From Pedobacter suwonensis (GTDB lineage Bacteria; Bacteroidota; Bacteroidia; Sphingobacteriales; Sphingobacteriaceae), in assembly GCF_900111825.1 (NCBI RefSeq), contig NZ_FOJM01000015.1:116970-180969 (forward strand): DNA of 64,000 nt, written 5' to 3'. The notes beneath the pieces are model-generated. The model did not search any database and was not told where the DNA came from. It saw nothing but the letters and a program-made list of their open reading frames with translations. Both the position numbers and the translations under genes were made by a program. Shown piece after piece: positions 8,601 through 16,561 of this stretch (positions are counted from its first letter, which is position 1; every line of letters begins with the position of its first letter).

Positions 8601-8944
8601 TAAATTAGAATTTTCTAGGCACTTACTTTGAAAAAAAGATACCGGGTTACCAAAATCCCGAGAAACAAAGGTTGCAATATGACTGCATTTATAGAAAATC
8701 ATATGCTATGCCGAGCAATAAAATCCAAACCAGTGATACATTCATTTTTTCAAAAAAATAATATTGTTTTGATGAAGCTTTTAATCAGGCAAAAAAACAA
8801 CTACAAAACAGATTCGATAAATTAAAACATTATAATTGCAACCCTAAAAAATAATAAGTGATGGTTTACCTACCTTAAACATCATTTTACCGACATTTTC
8901 ATCAATGTATTCAAAAATTCATTCCCTATTCATTTAAAGCTCCT
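8601..8944. other. Gene-free spacer between carA and the ABC transporter
   Basis: About 340 AT-rich bases. A frame of 65 codons opens at a TTG (8628) but has no family resemblance, promoter or domain, so I do not call it. Apart from the promoter element at its right end I see no structured feature. Confidence 0.4.
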
Positions 8945-8952
8945 TACATTCG
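8945..8952 (+). promoter_or_regulatory. -7 promoter element (TACATTCG) of the ABC transporter operon
   Basis: One mismatch to TAnnTTTG. It stands 4 bases before the ATG at 8957, the same geometry as at the aminotransferase and fic genes, which suggests a leaderless mRNA. Confidence 0.4.
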
Positions 8953-8956
8953 CAAT

Positions 8957-9721
8957 ATGGAAACAAAAAAAGCCATTATCAGCGTTAAAGACCTGGTAAA
9001 AAAATATGATGATTTTGTAGCCGTTCAAGGGCTTAGTTTCGAGGTTTACGAGCATGAAATTTTCGGTCTGCTTGGGCCTAATGGAGCAGGAAAAACCACA
9101 ACCCTCGAAATTATCGAAACATTGAGAGACAAAACATCTGGTGAAATTATTGTTGATGGTTTTTCTGTTGACAAACATCCACAGGATATCAAACAGATTA
9201 TTGGTGTACAGCTACAGGCAGCCGGTTATTATCCAAATCTAAATCTGATCGAACTTGTTGAACTTTTTGCCGGTTTATACGGTGCCAATATTAAACCCAT
9301 GGAGATGTTGGAAAAAGTAAATCTTCAGGATAAGGCAAAAGCCAAATACAAAGCACTTTCAGGTGGGCAAAAACAACGCTTCTCAATAGCTACAACCCTC
9401 ATCAACCAACCAAAAATAATTTTTCTGGATGAGCCCACAACAGGTTTAGATCCACAGGCACGCAGAAATCTTTGGGACCTGATTACAGAAATCCGGAATG
9501 CAGGTACAACGGTGGTTATTACCACACACTACATGGATGAGGCTGAACAGCTTTGCGACCGCGTTGCCTTTGTGGAACGCGGACAGATTATTGCGCTGGA
9601 CACGCCCGATACCTTAATAGATAATTTAGTAAATAGTGGTTTTGAACGTAAAAAAGAGGTTAAAAAGGCTAATCTGGAAGATGTATTTATTCATCTTACA
9701 GGTCAGGAATGGCGTGAATAG
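8957..9721 (+). CDS. ABC transporter ATP-binding protein
   Basis: This 254-residue ATPase subunit powers the permease encoded next to it. It has Walker A GPNGAGKTT (residues 40-48), the signature LSGGQKQRFSIA, Walker B IIFLDEPTTGLDP and the switch His in TTHYMDEAEQLCDR. This pattern is of the DrrA/CcmA-like type used with ABC-2 exporters for drugs or lipids. The first Met sits 4 bases after a -7 element. The permease gene follows after 67 bases. Confidence 0.94.
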   Translation: METKKAIISVKDLVKKYDDFVAVQGLSFEVYEHEIFGLLGPNGAGKTTTLEIIETLRDKTSGEIIVDGFSVDKHPQDIKQIIGVQLQAAGYYPNLNLIELVELFAGLYGANIKPMEMLEKVNLQDKAKAKYKALSGGQKQRFSIATTLINQPKIIFLDEPTTGLDPQARRNLWDLITEIRNAGTTVVITTHYMDEAEQLCDRVAFVERGQIIALDTPDTLIDNLVNSGFERKKEVKKANLEDVFIHLTGQEWRE

Positions 9722-9788
9722 CCCACTATTCCCCAAAAGGAGAAACTTGACTTCATACATTTTTTAAATAAAATCCAGCGAAACCAAT

Positions 9789-10910
9789 ATGCAAACAGAT
9801 ATACACAAAAAAAAATCAAACTCTCCTTCAGGGGCTGGGGGGTACAATAATCTTACAGCAACTCTTGCCCTTGCCAAAGCAAGTTTCCGTTCTATTATGC
9901 GGAGCCCCTCTGCGGTGGTTTTTACCCTGGCTTTTCCCCTGATATTCATACTTGTTTTTGGATTCTTAGGTGGCGGCGGAACCCGTATCGATGTTGGGGT
10001 AATGCCAGGTTCGGATGTAAACAACCCGGTAATGGGTATGTTGGAAAAAACAGGCATGATCCGTTTGGTAAAAGATAAATCAAAAACCGAGTTCGATAAG
10101 TTACTGGAAAAGGGCAATGTTGATGCTATGATTGATGTACACAGAAAAGTAAATTCTGCCGCCTATTCGGTTAATGTGGTTTATACTTCGGCATCGAGAG
10201 ATAAAGGTGGAATTTTAAAATCAGTTTTAAACAACATCTTTTACGATAAGACATTAAAGCCCACCGTTGCAGAAATTAAAGAAAGCACCATTACGGGCCG
10301 TGAATATAAAACCATTGACTTTATCCTTCCCGGCCAATTGGGCTTTTCGCTATTAAGCACGGGCGTTTTCGGAACGGCATTCGTATTTTTAAGTCTGCGC
10401 CAAACCTTAGTAATCAAACGCTTTTTTGCTACTCCTGTGAGGCGATCGAGCATCGTTATCGGCGAAGGGATTGCGCGTATAGGCTTTGCCTTAATCGGTG
10501 CTTTATTTATCATTTTAATTGGCCATTTCTTTTTTCGCTTCACACTCGTCCACGGAGCGCTTACGGTCGTCGACATGCTTATACTGGCCACCCTTGGGGT
10601 CATCGTTTTTATGGGCTTTGGTTTTATTATTTCAGGCATCGCCAAAAGCGAAAGCATGGTTCCTCCAATATCAAATATCATTACCTTGCCACAGTTTTTA
10701 CTATCGGGTACATTCTTTTCTATCGAGGCTTTCCCGGGTTGGCTACAGCCAATCAGCAGGGCTTTACCGCTTACCTATTTAAATGATGCCATGCGCAAAG
10801 TAGCTTTCGAAGGTTTAGGATTATGGGATGTTAAGTTTCAGATTATGATCCTATTGCTTTGGGGAATTGGTATTTACGCCGTCGCGGTAAAAGTATTTAA
10901 GTGGGAATAA
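9789..10910 (+). CDS. ABC-2 type transporter permease
   Basis: A 373-residue membrane subunit with one transmembrane segment near residues 37-58 (SAVVFTLAFPLIFILVFGFL), an external domain of roughly 130 residues, and five or so helices in the C-terminal half, as in ABC-2 exporters. The conserved loop LPQFLLSGTFFSIEAFPGWLQ and the following ALPLTYLNDAMRK are typical of the family. It pairs with the ATPase encoded 67 bases upstream. The substrate is unknown. A terminator hairpin lies at 10931-10959. Confidence 0.93.
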   Translation: MQTDIHKKKSNSPSGAGGYNNLTATLALAKASFRSIMRSPSAVVFTLAFPLIFILVFGFLGGGGTRIDVGVMPGSDVNNPVMGMLEKTGMIRLVKDKSKTEFDKLLEKGNVDAMIDVHRKVNSAAYSVNVVYTSASRDKGGILKSVLNNIFYDKTLKPTVAEIKESTITGREYKTIDFILPGQLGFSLLSTGVFGTAFVFLSLRQTLVIKRFFATPVRRSSIVIGEGIARIGFALIGALFIILIGHFFFRFTLVHGALTVVDMLILATLGVIVFMGFGFIISGIAKSESMVPPISNIITLPQFLLSGTFFSIEAFPGWLQPISRALPLTYLNDAMRKVAFEGLGLWDVKFQIMILLLWGIGIYAVAVKVFKWE

Positions 10911-10930
10911 GACAGCCTGAAAGCATTTTG

Positions 10931-10959
10931 AAATGATAACACATTGTTATCATTTTTTT
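10931..10959 (+). terminator. Rho-independent terminator of the ABC transporter operon
   Basis: Perfect 11-base arms AAATGATAACA and TGTTATCATTT enclose a 3-base loop and run into seven T. Confidence 0.85.
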
Positions 10960-10973
10960 GAAGCAAAATTTTT

Positions 10974-11011
10974 AATATCGGATAATTTAATTTTTACTAT
11001 CATCCGATATT
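10974..11011. promoter_or_regulatory. Palindromic operator-like site in the fic promoter
   Basis: A perfect 10-base inverted repeat, AATATCGGAT (10974-10983) and ATCCGATATT (11002-11011), has an 18-base spacer and ends 2 bases before the -7 element of the fic gene. Bound protein would cover the -33 region. There is no T-tract, so it is unlikely to be a terminator. Confidence 0.55.
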
Positions 11012-11013
11012 AT

Positions 11014-11021
11014 TACCTTTG
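11014..11021 (+). promoter_or_regulatory. -7 promoter element TACCTTTG of the fic gene
   Basis: Exact TAnnTTTG match, only 3 bases before the ATG at 11025; the transcript would be leaderless or nearly so. Confidence 0.55.
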
Positions 11022-11024
11022 GGC

Positions 11025-11981
11025 ATGTGGGATTTTGATTTAAGCGATTTAGAAGAGCTATTACCGCAAATAGAAAGGTTATACGAAAAAAAGGCCAGGT
11101 TAGAAACTTCAAGGCCTTTGCCTAATAGCGCCCTAAACCGTATCAGAGAAGATCTTACCCTCGAGTGGACGTATAACTCCAATAGCATAGAGGGAAATAC
11201 TTTAAGCCTGAAAGAAACCCAGATGGTTTTACAGGAGGGTATAACGGTTAAAGGCAAATCGTTACGGGAACATTTCGAAGCTTATAACCACGAAAAAGCT
11301 ATCGATTACCTGTACACTTTGGTTAATAAAGATTATACCCTCAGAAGCATTGACATTTTATCGCTTCATGGCCTGGTACTCAGAAGTATTGAGGATGATT
11401 ACGCAGGTCGTTTAAGAAATGGCGGTGTGCGCATTGTAGGTGCAAATTTTACACCACCCAATGCCAATAAGGTTTCTGATTTATTAGATCAATTGATCAC
11501 TTTCATCAACGATAACCCATTGGGCTCAAATGATATCTTATTAGCTAGTATTTTTCATCATAAACTTGTTTGGATACATCCTTTTTTTGATGGGAATGGG
11601 CGTACCGTTAGGCTTGCCATGAATTTATTACTTATGCGAAGAGGCTTCCCCCCTGCTATCATCCTCAAAAATGATAGAAAGAAATACTACGAAGCGCTTA
11701 ACCAGGCAAACAAGGGCAATTACCATAAACTTTGTTTATTGATGTTGCAAGCCCTAGAACGCTCATTAAATATCTATATAAATGCATTGCCAGGAAACCA
11801 TTATGGTGATTATGAACCCATCTCCAATATCGTTTCAGAACCTGATGTTCCTTATGGCCAGGAGTATGTGAGCCTACTGGCCAGGCAGGGAAAAATAGAT
11901 GCTTATAAAGAAGGTAGAGATTGGCTTACCACTAAAGCTGCTGTACAAAGCTATATCAAAACGAGGAAAAGAAAACGTTAA
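11025..11981 (+). CDS. Fic family protein with built-in inhibitory motif and C-terminal HTH-like domain
   Basis: Fic enzymes transfer AMP (or similar groups) from nucleotides to protein hydroxyls. This 318-residue protein has the complete active-site loop HPFFDGNGRT with the catalytic His near residue 185. It also has an N-terminal inhibitory helix motif SNSIEGN near residues 51-57, matching (S/T)xxxE(G/N), so it is a self-inhibited class II Fic. The last 50 residues (PYGQEYVSLLARQGKID, then KEGRDWLTTKAAVQSYI) resemble an excisionase/MerR-type winged helix. This fits DNA binding at the palindrome just upstream. The ATG at 11025 is chosen over an in-frame TTG at 11019 that lies within the -7 element. 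No antitoxin gene is adjacent. Confidence 0.9.
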   Translation: MWDFDLSDLEELLPQIERLYEKKARLETSRPLPNSALNRIREDLTLEWTYNSNSIEGNTLSLKETQMVLQEGITVKGKSLREHFEAYNHEKAIDYLYTLVNKDYTLRSIDILSLHGLVLRSIEDDYAGRLRNGGVRIVGANFTPPNANKVSDLLDQLITFINDNPLGSNDILLASIFHHKLVWIHPFFDGNGRTVRLAMNLLLMRRGFPPAIILKNDRKKYYEALNQANKGNYHKLCLLMLQALERSLNIYINALPGNHYGDYEPISNIVSEPDVPYGQEYVSLLARQGKIDAYKEGRDWLTTKAAVQSYIKTRKRKR

Positions 11982-12036
11982 CCTTTTTTAACTTTTTGGT
12001 AGAGGATATTGGCGTAATTTTACCCAAAAATAGTTA

Positions 12037-12720
12037 ATGAAAAGTCTGTTCATCTTTTGTGGCATTTTGCTTCTTTTCAGTAGTTCACAAGCTCAATTTA
12101 AGTTTCTGGCAAACAACAGTTCTGACCAATACAAGGCCAAAATTTTTGTCGAGAAATGTGAAGGAAATGCCTGTAGCGGAAAAGCCACAATTATTATTTA
12201 TGACAAAGTTACAGACAGGGAAACAGATATTTTTCACTCTGAAGACCTGGACTTCGGCTTAACAGGCACTCAAAATGCCAAACTTGGATGGCTGGAACTT
12301 GGCAAATACCAAACGCCTTTAATTTTCGGCGATTTTAATTTTGACGGTCTTGAAGATCTTGCCATCAGAAACGGTAGTAATGGCGCTTATGGCAGCCCAT
12401 CATACGACGTTTATTTATCATCAAAAGAAAATAAATTTTTAAAAAGCGAGGAACTGACCAAACTGGCCAGCGAAAATCTTGGCATGTTTGATTTTGACAA
12501 AAAAACAAAAAAAATTGCTACCCATCAAAAAGATGGTTGTTGCTTTGATAAAACCATAAATTATAAATTTAACGCTAAGAACGTACTTTACGAAGACTCA
12601 TCAGTTATTGAAGACTCCAGCATTGCCGATATTGTGACGGTAATTACTCAAAAAAATGTTGATGGAAAAATAAAAAGAACGGTGCAAAAATTTAGAATGA
12701 AAGATTATTATAATCAATAA
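12037..12720 (+). CDS. Hypothetical secreted protein
   Basis: The protein has 227 residues with a signal peptide (KSLFIFCGILLLFSSSQAQ). The middle part contains FGDFNFDGLEDLAI, a calcium-binding FG-GAP/VCBS-like loop, in a context known from XAC2610-type proteins. Four cysteines occur as KCEGNAC near the start and GCC near residue 168. The function is unknown; it is probably periplasmic or outer-membrane-associated. It lies 55 bases after fic on the same strand but has its own spacer, so cotranscription is uncertain. Confidence 0.7.
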   Translation: MKSLFIFCGILLLFSSSQAQFKFLANNSSDQYKAKIFVEKCEGNACSGKATIIIYDKVTDRETDIFHSEDLDFGLTGTQNAKLGWLELGKYQTPLIFGDFNFDGLEDLAIRNGSNGAYGSPSYDVYLSSKENKFLKSEELTKLASENLGMFDFDKKTKKIATHQKDGCCFDKTINYKFNAKNVLYEDSSVIEDSSIADIVTVITQKNVDGKIKRTVQKFRMKDYYNQ

Positions 12721-12812
12721 GTTACCTTATTTTTAACATCAGTTTAAAATTAATAGTTTACCTTACCTTAATAAACAATACACTAAAAATGTAACTAACC
12801 GAAGTCGTTACC

Positions 12813-12844
12813 CTGATCCGATAGCTCGGATTTATTTCAGGGCC
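12813..12844. repeat. Intergenic palindrome (CCCTGATCCGAT family)
   Basis: Nested arms CCCTGA/TCAGGG and ATCCGA/TCGGAT form an imperfect hairpin. A related copy stands at 35453-35485 and a related hairpin at 50104-50123. It sits between convergent genes. Confidence 0.55.
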
Positions 12845-12953
12845 TATTGCAGGAAAAATGCTGACCACGAAGTAGTTACAAGGCAATTGAAAATAATATT
12901 TCTTCCTTGTAAAATAAATTCAGCATGACGATCGCTTGTATAACTAAAATAGT

Positions 12954-13529
12954 TTACAGTGCTGCTTTTACTAAAAATGGCAATATTTCTTTCTGGAAAC
13001 TCACAAAATTCTTACGTACATCAGAATCGCTAACTGAGGTAAAGGCAAATGAAAATACAATACTTTTACTTGCTTTAAGTAAAAATGCCAGTCCTTCTCT
13101 TCTTGCCGGATTGTTTTTAAAGTTATCCAGTTGCAGGTAAGCAGCCAACAATAAAGCCTCTAACTGGTCTGATAGATGTTTCAAAAACTCTTGTGAATTT
13201 GCATTTTCACGAACAAAATCCCAGCCGATAAACTCATTACAGGCAGTAAATGACAAACGGCTCGTTTTCATTACCAATGCTTTCAGGTGTTCTTCTTCTG
13301 AAGCGTAACTGACTTTATTATTTAATATCTCATAAAGGTTCTGGTCCAGATAATCCATCAGAATACTATCCAAAACCTGTTCTTTACTCTCAAAATATTT
13401 GTAAATGGTTGCTTTGGCTATACGGGCCTTTTTTGCAATTTCATTTACACTGGTTTTATGGTAACCGTATTTTCGAAATAATTCTTTGGCAGCTTTTTTT
13501 ACTGTTTCTTTTATTTTTTCAGCTTCCAT
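12954..13529 (-). CDS. TetR/AcrR family transcriptional regulator
   Basis: This 191-residue repressor-type protein has an N-terminal TetR HTH (about residues 8-54: ELFRKYGYHKTSVNEIAKK, then IAKATIYKYFESKEQVL) and a divergent ligand-binding C-terminal half. It is the last gene of a compact minus-strand set: the upstream lipoprotein stop and this ATG are 1 base apart (TAAGATG), so translation is probably coupled. No divergent transporter gene, the usual TetR target, is next to it, so the regulon is unknown. Confidence 0.9.
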   Translation of the reverse strand: MEAEKIKETVKKAAKELFRKYGYHKTSVNEIAKKARIAKATIYKYFESKEQVLDSILMDYLDQNLYEILNNKVSYASEEEHLKALVMKTSRLSFTACNEFIGWDFVRENANSQEFLKHLSDQLEALLLAAYLQLDNFKNNPARREGLAFLLKASKSIVFSFAFTSVSDSDVRKNFVSFQKEILPFLVKAAL

Positions 13530-13530
13530 C

Positions 13531-13941
13531 TTAATTGCTTACGTGTAATAATGTATTGCCCTGCAAAGAAATATTATAAGCTTTCAGGCTTCTTTCGGCA
13601 GGCGCTTTTTGTGGACTCCCATCAAGCAGCGAAAATTTGGCGCCCGAACAAGGATCGGTAGCCGTTACACCGCTATCGTCAGGTATTACTTTGCAAATCT
13701 TTTCCGGGTTTACCGTGCTGCATCGATCAAAGGCAACATATCCACCTAGCGGCGTTTTTACAATCAGCAATCCACCCACTCCATTGTTTGAAACAACCAA
13801 GACATTGTTTACTGCCTTTAAGCTAAATTCCGTTATCGTTACGTTATAGTTTACAGGTACCTCAGGAATAAAACCCTGGTTTTTACCACAACCCGTAACC
13901 ATAAGGAGTACAAACAATATGCTATATAGATATTTCGTCAT
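13531..13941 (-). CDS. Lipoprotein with Rieske-like fold lacking the cluster ligands
   Basis: The 136-residue protein has a lipobox MVTGC with the acylated Cys at residue 18. The region GGLLIVKTPLGGYVAFDRC, then DPCSGAKFSLLDGSP and SLKAYNIS, follows the layout of a Rieske [2Fe-2S] domain. The ligand set CxH...CxxH is broken: C74 is followed by S-T instead of x-His, and C98 by S-G-A instead of two residues and His. An extra Cys stands at 83. A disulphide-stabilised, cluster-free Rieske fold is my inference. The ATG overlaps the pheS stop by one base (TAATG), so the gene is coupled to pheS. Confidence 0.7.
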   Translation of the reverse strand: MTKYLYSILFVLLMVTGCGKNQGFIPEVPVNYNVTITEFSLKAVNNVLVVSNNGVGGLLIVKTPLGGYVAFDRCSTVNPEKICKVIPDDSGVTATDPCSGAKFSLLDGSPQKAPAERSLKAYNISLQGNTLLHVSN

Positions 13942-14981
13942 TAAATTAAAGCAGATTTAAATTGCTTTAAGAAACGTGCATCATTTTCAGAAAATAAACG
14001 CAAATCTTTAATTTCATACTTTAGATTGGCAATACGTTCAATCCCCATTCCAAATGCAAAACCACTATATTTTTTTGAGTCAATACCACAGTTTTCCAAC
14101 ACATTCGGATCTACCATGCCACAGCCTAAAATTTCTACCCAACCACTGTATTTACAAAGCTGGCAACCGGAGCCTTTACAAATGGTACAAGAAATATCCA
14201 TCTCTGCAGACGGTTCGGTAAAAGGAAAATATGATGGACGGAAACGCACCTTTGTACCTTCTCCATATAATTCCTGCACGAAATAAAACAAAGTCTGCTT
14301 TAAATCTGCAAATGAAACATTTTCATCCACATATAAACCTTCTATCTGGTGAAAAAAGCAGTGTGCACGGGCAGAAATGGCTTCGTTTCGGTAAACACGG
14401 CCTGGCATAATTGCCCTGAATGGCGGCTGGCCTTGTTCCATCATGCGCACTTGCACCGACGAAGTATGTGTACGTAAGGCTATATCTCCTTTCTCACCTC
14501 CCTTTTTAATAAAGAAAGTATCTTGCATATCTCTTGCAGGATGCTCTTCAGGAAAGTTCAGGGCCGAGAAATTATGCCAATCATCTTCAATTTCGGGCCC
14601 TTCTGCTACAGTGAAACCCAGTTTGGCAAAAATCTCAACAATTTCTCTACGCACCAGAGCCAGAGGATGGCGCGAACCGATCTCGAAACCTTCGCCAGGC
14701 AAAGTTAAATCCAATTGCGTACCGTCACTTTTAGCATCAGTACTTTCGGTTGCTTCTTTTAGTGTAATGTATTTTGATTCGGCTAGTTGTTTAAATTCAT
14801 TTAAAACCTTGCCCAACGATCTTTTTTCTTCAACAGAAACAGATTTGAATTCGTCGAAAATCTCCTTAATGATGCCTTTGCTTCCTAAATATTTAATGCG
14901 GAACTGCTCTAACTCGTCTGCCTTTTCAGTTACGAAAGCATTAATTTTCTCGGTATACTGTGCTATTTTGTCCTGTAACAT
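13941..14981 (-). CDS. pheS: Phenylalanine-tRNA ligase alpha subunit
   Basis: This 346-residue subunit of the heterotetrameric synthetase charges tRNA-Phe. It has the N-terminal coiled coil (YLGSKGIIKEIF), the class II motif region DMQDTFFIK, motif 2 near FHQIEGLYVDENVSF, and motif 3 AFGMGIERIANLKY. Length is standard. pheT is not adjacent. The gene leads a tight operon with a lipoprotein gene and a TetR gene. A -7 element at 14987-14994 lies 5 bases before the ATG. Confidence 0.97.
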   Translation of the reverse strand: MLQDKIAQYTEKINAFVTEKADELEQFRIKYLGSKGIIKEIFDEFKSVSVEEKRSLGKVLNEFKQLAESKYITLKEATESTDAKSDGTQLDLTLPGEGFEIGSRHPLALVRREIVEIFAKLGFTVAEGPEIEDDWHNFSALNFPEEHPARDMQDTFFIKKGGEKGDIALRTHTSSVQVRMMEQGQPPFRAIMPGRVYRNEAISARAHCFFHQIEGLYVDENVSFADLKQTLFYFVQELYGEGTKVRFRPSYFPFTEPSAEMDISCTICKGSGCQLCKYSGWVEILGCGMVDPNVLENCGIDSKKYSGFAFGMGIERIANLKYEIKDLRLFSENDARFLKQFKSALI

Positions 14982-14986
14982 GGCAT

Positions 14987-14994
14987 CAAATATA
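14987..14994 (-). promoter_or_regulatory. -7 promoter element of pheS
   Basis: On the minus strand TATATTTG, an exact TAnnTTTG match, 5 bases ahead of the pheS ATG. This again predicts a leaderless or near-leaderless mRNA. No clear -33 TTG. Confidence 0.45.
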
Positions 14995-15075
14995 CAGCAA
15001 ATTATCCAATAATTTTAAGCTTGTCCGGTTCAAATAATCTGTTTACAATGCCATTATAAAAGAAAATGAACCCAT

Positions 15076-15113
15076 AAACAACAAAAGCCGCTGTAAGCGG
15101 CTTTTGTTGTTTA
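15076..15113 (-). terminator. Rho-independent terminator of kbl
   Basis: Near-perfect arms around AACAAAAGCCGC and GCGGCTTTTGTT with a short loop. It lies 17 bases beyond the kbl stop codon on the minus strand and upstream of pheS. Confidence 0.8.
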
Positions 15114-15129
15114 TATAAATTCATGGATT

Positions 15130-16317
15130 TTAAATTACCCCTAATTCTTTTCCCACTTTAGTAAATGCGGCAATGGCTTTATCTAAGTGGTGTTGCTCGT
15201 GGCCGGCAGATAATTGCACACGGATTCTGGCTTTCCCCTGAGGCACAACCGGATAAAAGAACCCGATTACATAAATTCCTTCTGCTAACATTTTAGCAGC
15301 AAACTGCTGTGCAATTTTAGCATCATACAACATTACCGGAACAATGGGATGGAAACCAGGTTTAATATCAAAACCTGCTTCTGTCATTTTTTCACGAAAA
15401 TATTTGGTGTTTTTTTCTAATTTATCCCTTAACGATGTGGTTTCGCTCAGCATATCCAATACCGCTATAGATGCTCCCGCAATTGCCGGCGCTAGAGTAT
15501 TAGAGAACAAATACGGACGTGAACGCTGGCGTAACATATCAATAATTTCTTTCTTGCCTGAAGTAAAACCACCCGATGCACCGCCTAAAGCCTTACCCAA
15601 TGTACCGGTAATGATATCGATACGGTCCATTACATTAAAATGCTCATGAGTTCCGCGACCGTTCTTACCAATAAAACCAGTACAGTGCGATTCATCGATC
15701 ATAATCAATGCCTCGTATTTATCAGCCAAATCTGCAATCTTATCCAGTGGTGCTACAGAACCGTCCATAGAGAAAGCGCCATCAGTTACAATAATCCTGT
15801 GCCTGCAATCTTTGGCCGCGATTAACTGTTTTTCCAAATCCTCCATATCGGCATTTTTATAACGGAAACGTTGTGCTTTACACAACCTTACCCCATCTAT
15901 AATTGACGCATGATTTAACTCATCAGAAATAATAGCGTCTTCAGCATTAAACAATGGCTCAAAAACTCCTCCGTTTGCATCAAAAGCAGCAGCATACAAA
16001 ATAGTATCCTCAGTGCCTAAAAATTTAGAGATCTTTGCTTCAAGTTCTTTGTGCACATCTTGTGTACCACAGATAAAACGAACTGAAGACATTCCATAGC
16101 CATGATCGTCGATTGCTTTCTTAGCTGCTTCTATCACTTTGGGATGAGAAGAAAGGCCTAAATAATTATTAGCACAAAAGTTAACCACTTCAGTACCACC
16201 GATTACTCTAATGTCGGCACCCTGAGGGGTGATGATGATACGTTCACGTTTAAATAATCCAGCGTTTTCGATTTCTTCAAGTTCCTTTTGGAGAACAGGT
16301 TGTAATGTTTTGTACAT
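15130..16317 (-). CDS. kbl: Glycine C-acetyltransferase (2-amino-3-ketobutyrate CoA ligase)
   Basis: This 395-residue PLP enzyme cleaves 2-amino-3-oxobutanoate with CoA to glycine and acetyl-CoA, the second step of threonine breakdown. The PLP lysine is K242 in GTLGKALGGASGG; DESHCTGF holds the cofactor Asp and His. The neighbouring alpha-oxoamine synthases (KAPA synthase, ALA synthase) share this fold, but the N-terminal part, length and a threonine dehydrogenase gene at 36889 favour Kbl. The two pathway genes are 20 kb apart, each with its own promoter. Confidence 0.93.
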   Translation of the reverse strand: MYKTLQPVLQKELEEIENAGLFKRERIIITPQGADIRVIGGTEVVNFCANNYLGLSSHPKVIEAAKKAIDDHGYGMSSVRFICGTQDVHKELEAKISKFLGTEDTILYAAAFDANGGVFEPLFNAEDAIISDELNHASIIDGVRLCKAQRFRYKNADMEDLEKQLIAAKDCRHRIIVTDGAFSMDGSVAPLDKIADLADKYEALIMIDESHCTGFIGKNGRGTHEHFNVMDRIDIITGTLGKALGGASGGFTSGKKEIIDMLRQRSRPYLFSNTLAPAIAGASIAVLDMLSETTSLRDKLEKNTKYFREKMTEAGFDIKPGFHPIVPVMLYDAKIAQQFAAKMLAEGIYVIGFFYPVVPQGKARIRVQLSAGHEQHHLDKAIAAFTKVGKELGVI

Positions 16318-16345
16318 GGCCTTTTTTTAATGGTTGATTTGGCAC

Positions 16346-16353
16346 CAAAGTTA
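16346..16353 (-). promoter_or_regulatory. -7 promoter element of kbl
   Basis: Minus-strand TAACTTTG, exact TAnnTTTG, 28 bases upstream of the kbl ATG. Confidence 0.5.
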
Positions 16354-16493
16354 TAAAAAAAAGTCTTTTCCGACCTAAAAGGGCAATTTTATCCCAACAT
16401 TTTGAATACAAATATTTGACTGATCAGCTCAGCATTTCTATGACGAATCTTTAAACAACATCTATCCTGATTATTTTTTTTTCGATCTTAACA

Positions 16494-16530
16494 AACTTTA
16501 ACACTCACCTATGTGTATAGTGTTAAAGTT
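16494..16530. promoter_or_regulatory. Perfect 12-base inverted repeat upstream of the DUF5686 gene
   Basis: AACTTTAACACT (16494-16505) and AGTGTTAAAGTT (16519-16530) are separated by 13 bases and end 31 bases before the chosen ATG. No T-tract follows, so an operator or a 5' mRNA hairpin is more likely than a terminator. Confidence 0.5.
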
Positions 16531-16561
16531 ATTCGATATTTATAGCTTACTAACCCAACAT

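Noticed and set aside
8628..8825. 65-codon open frame after carA
   Set aside because: It starts at a TTG, has no signal, domain or promoter, and its amino-acid make-up is that of AT-rich spacer.
10241..10681. 146-codon antisense frame within the ABC permease gene
   Set aside because: It is a mirror of a well-supported gene and shows no protein features of its own.
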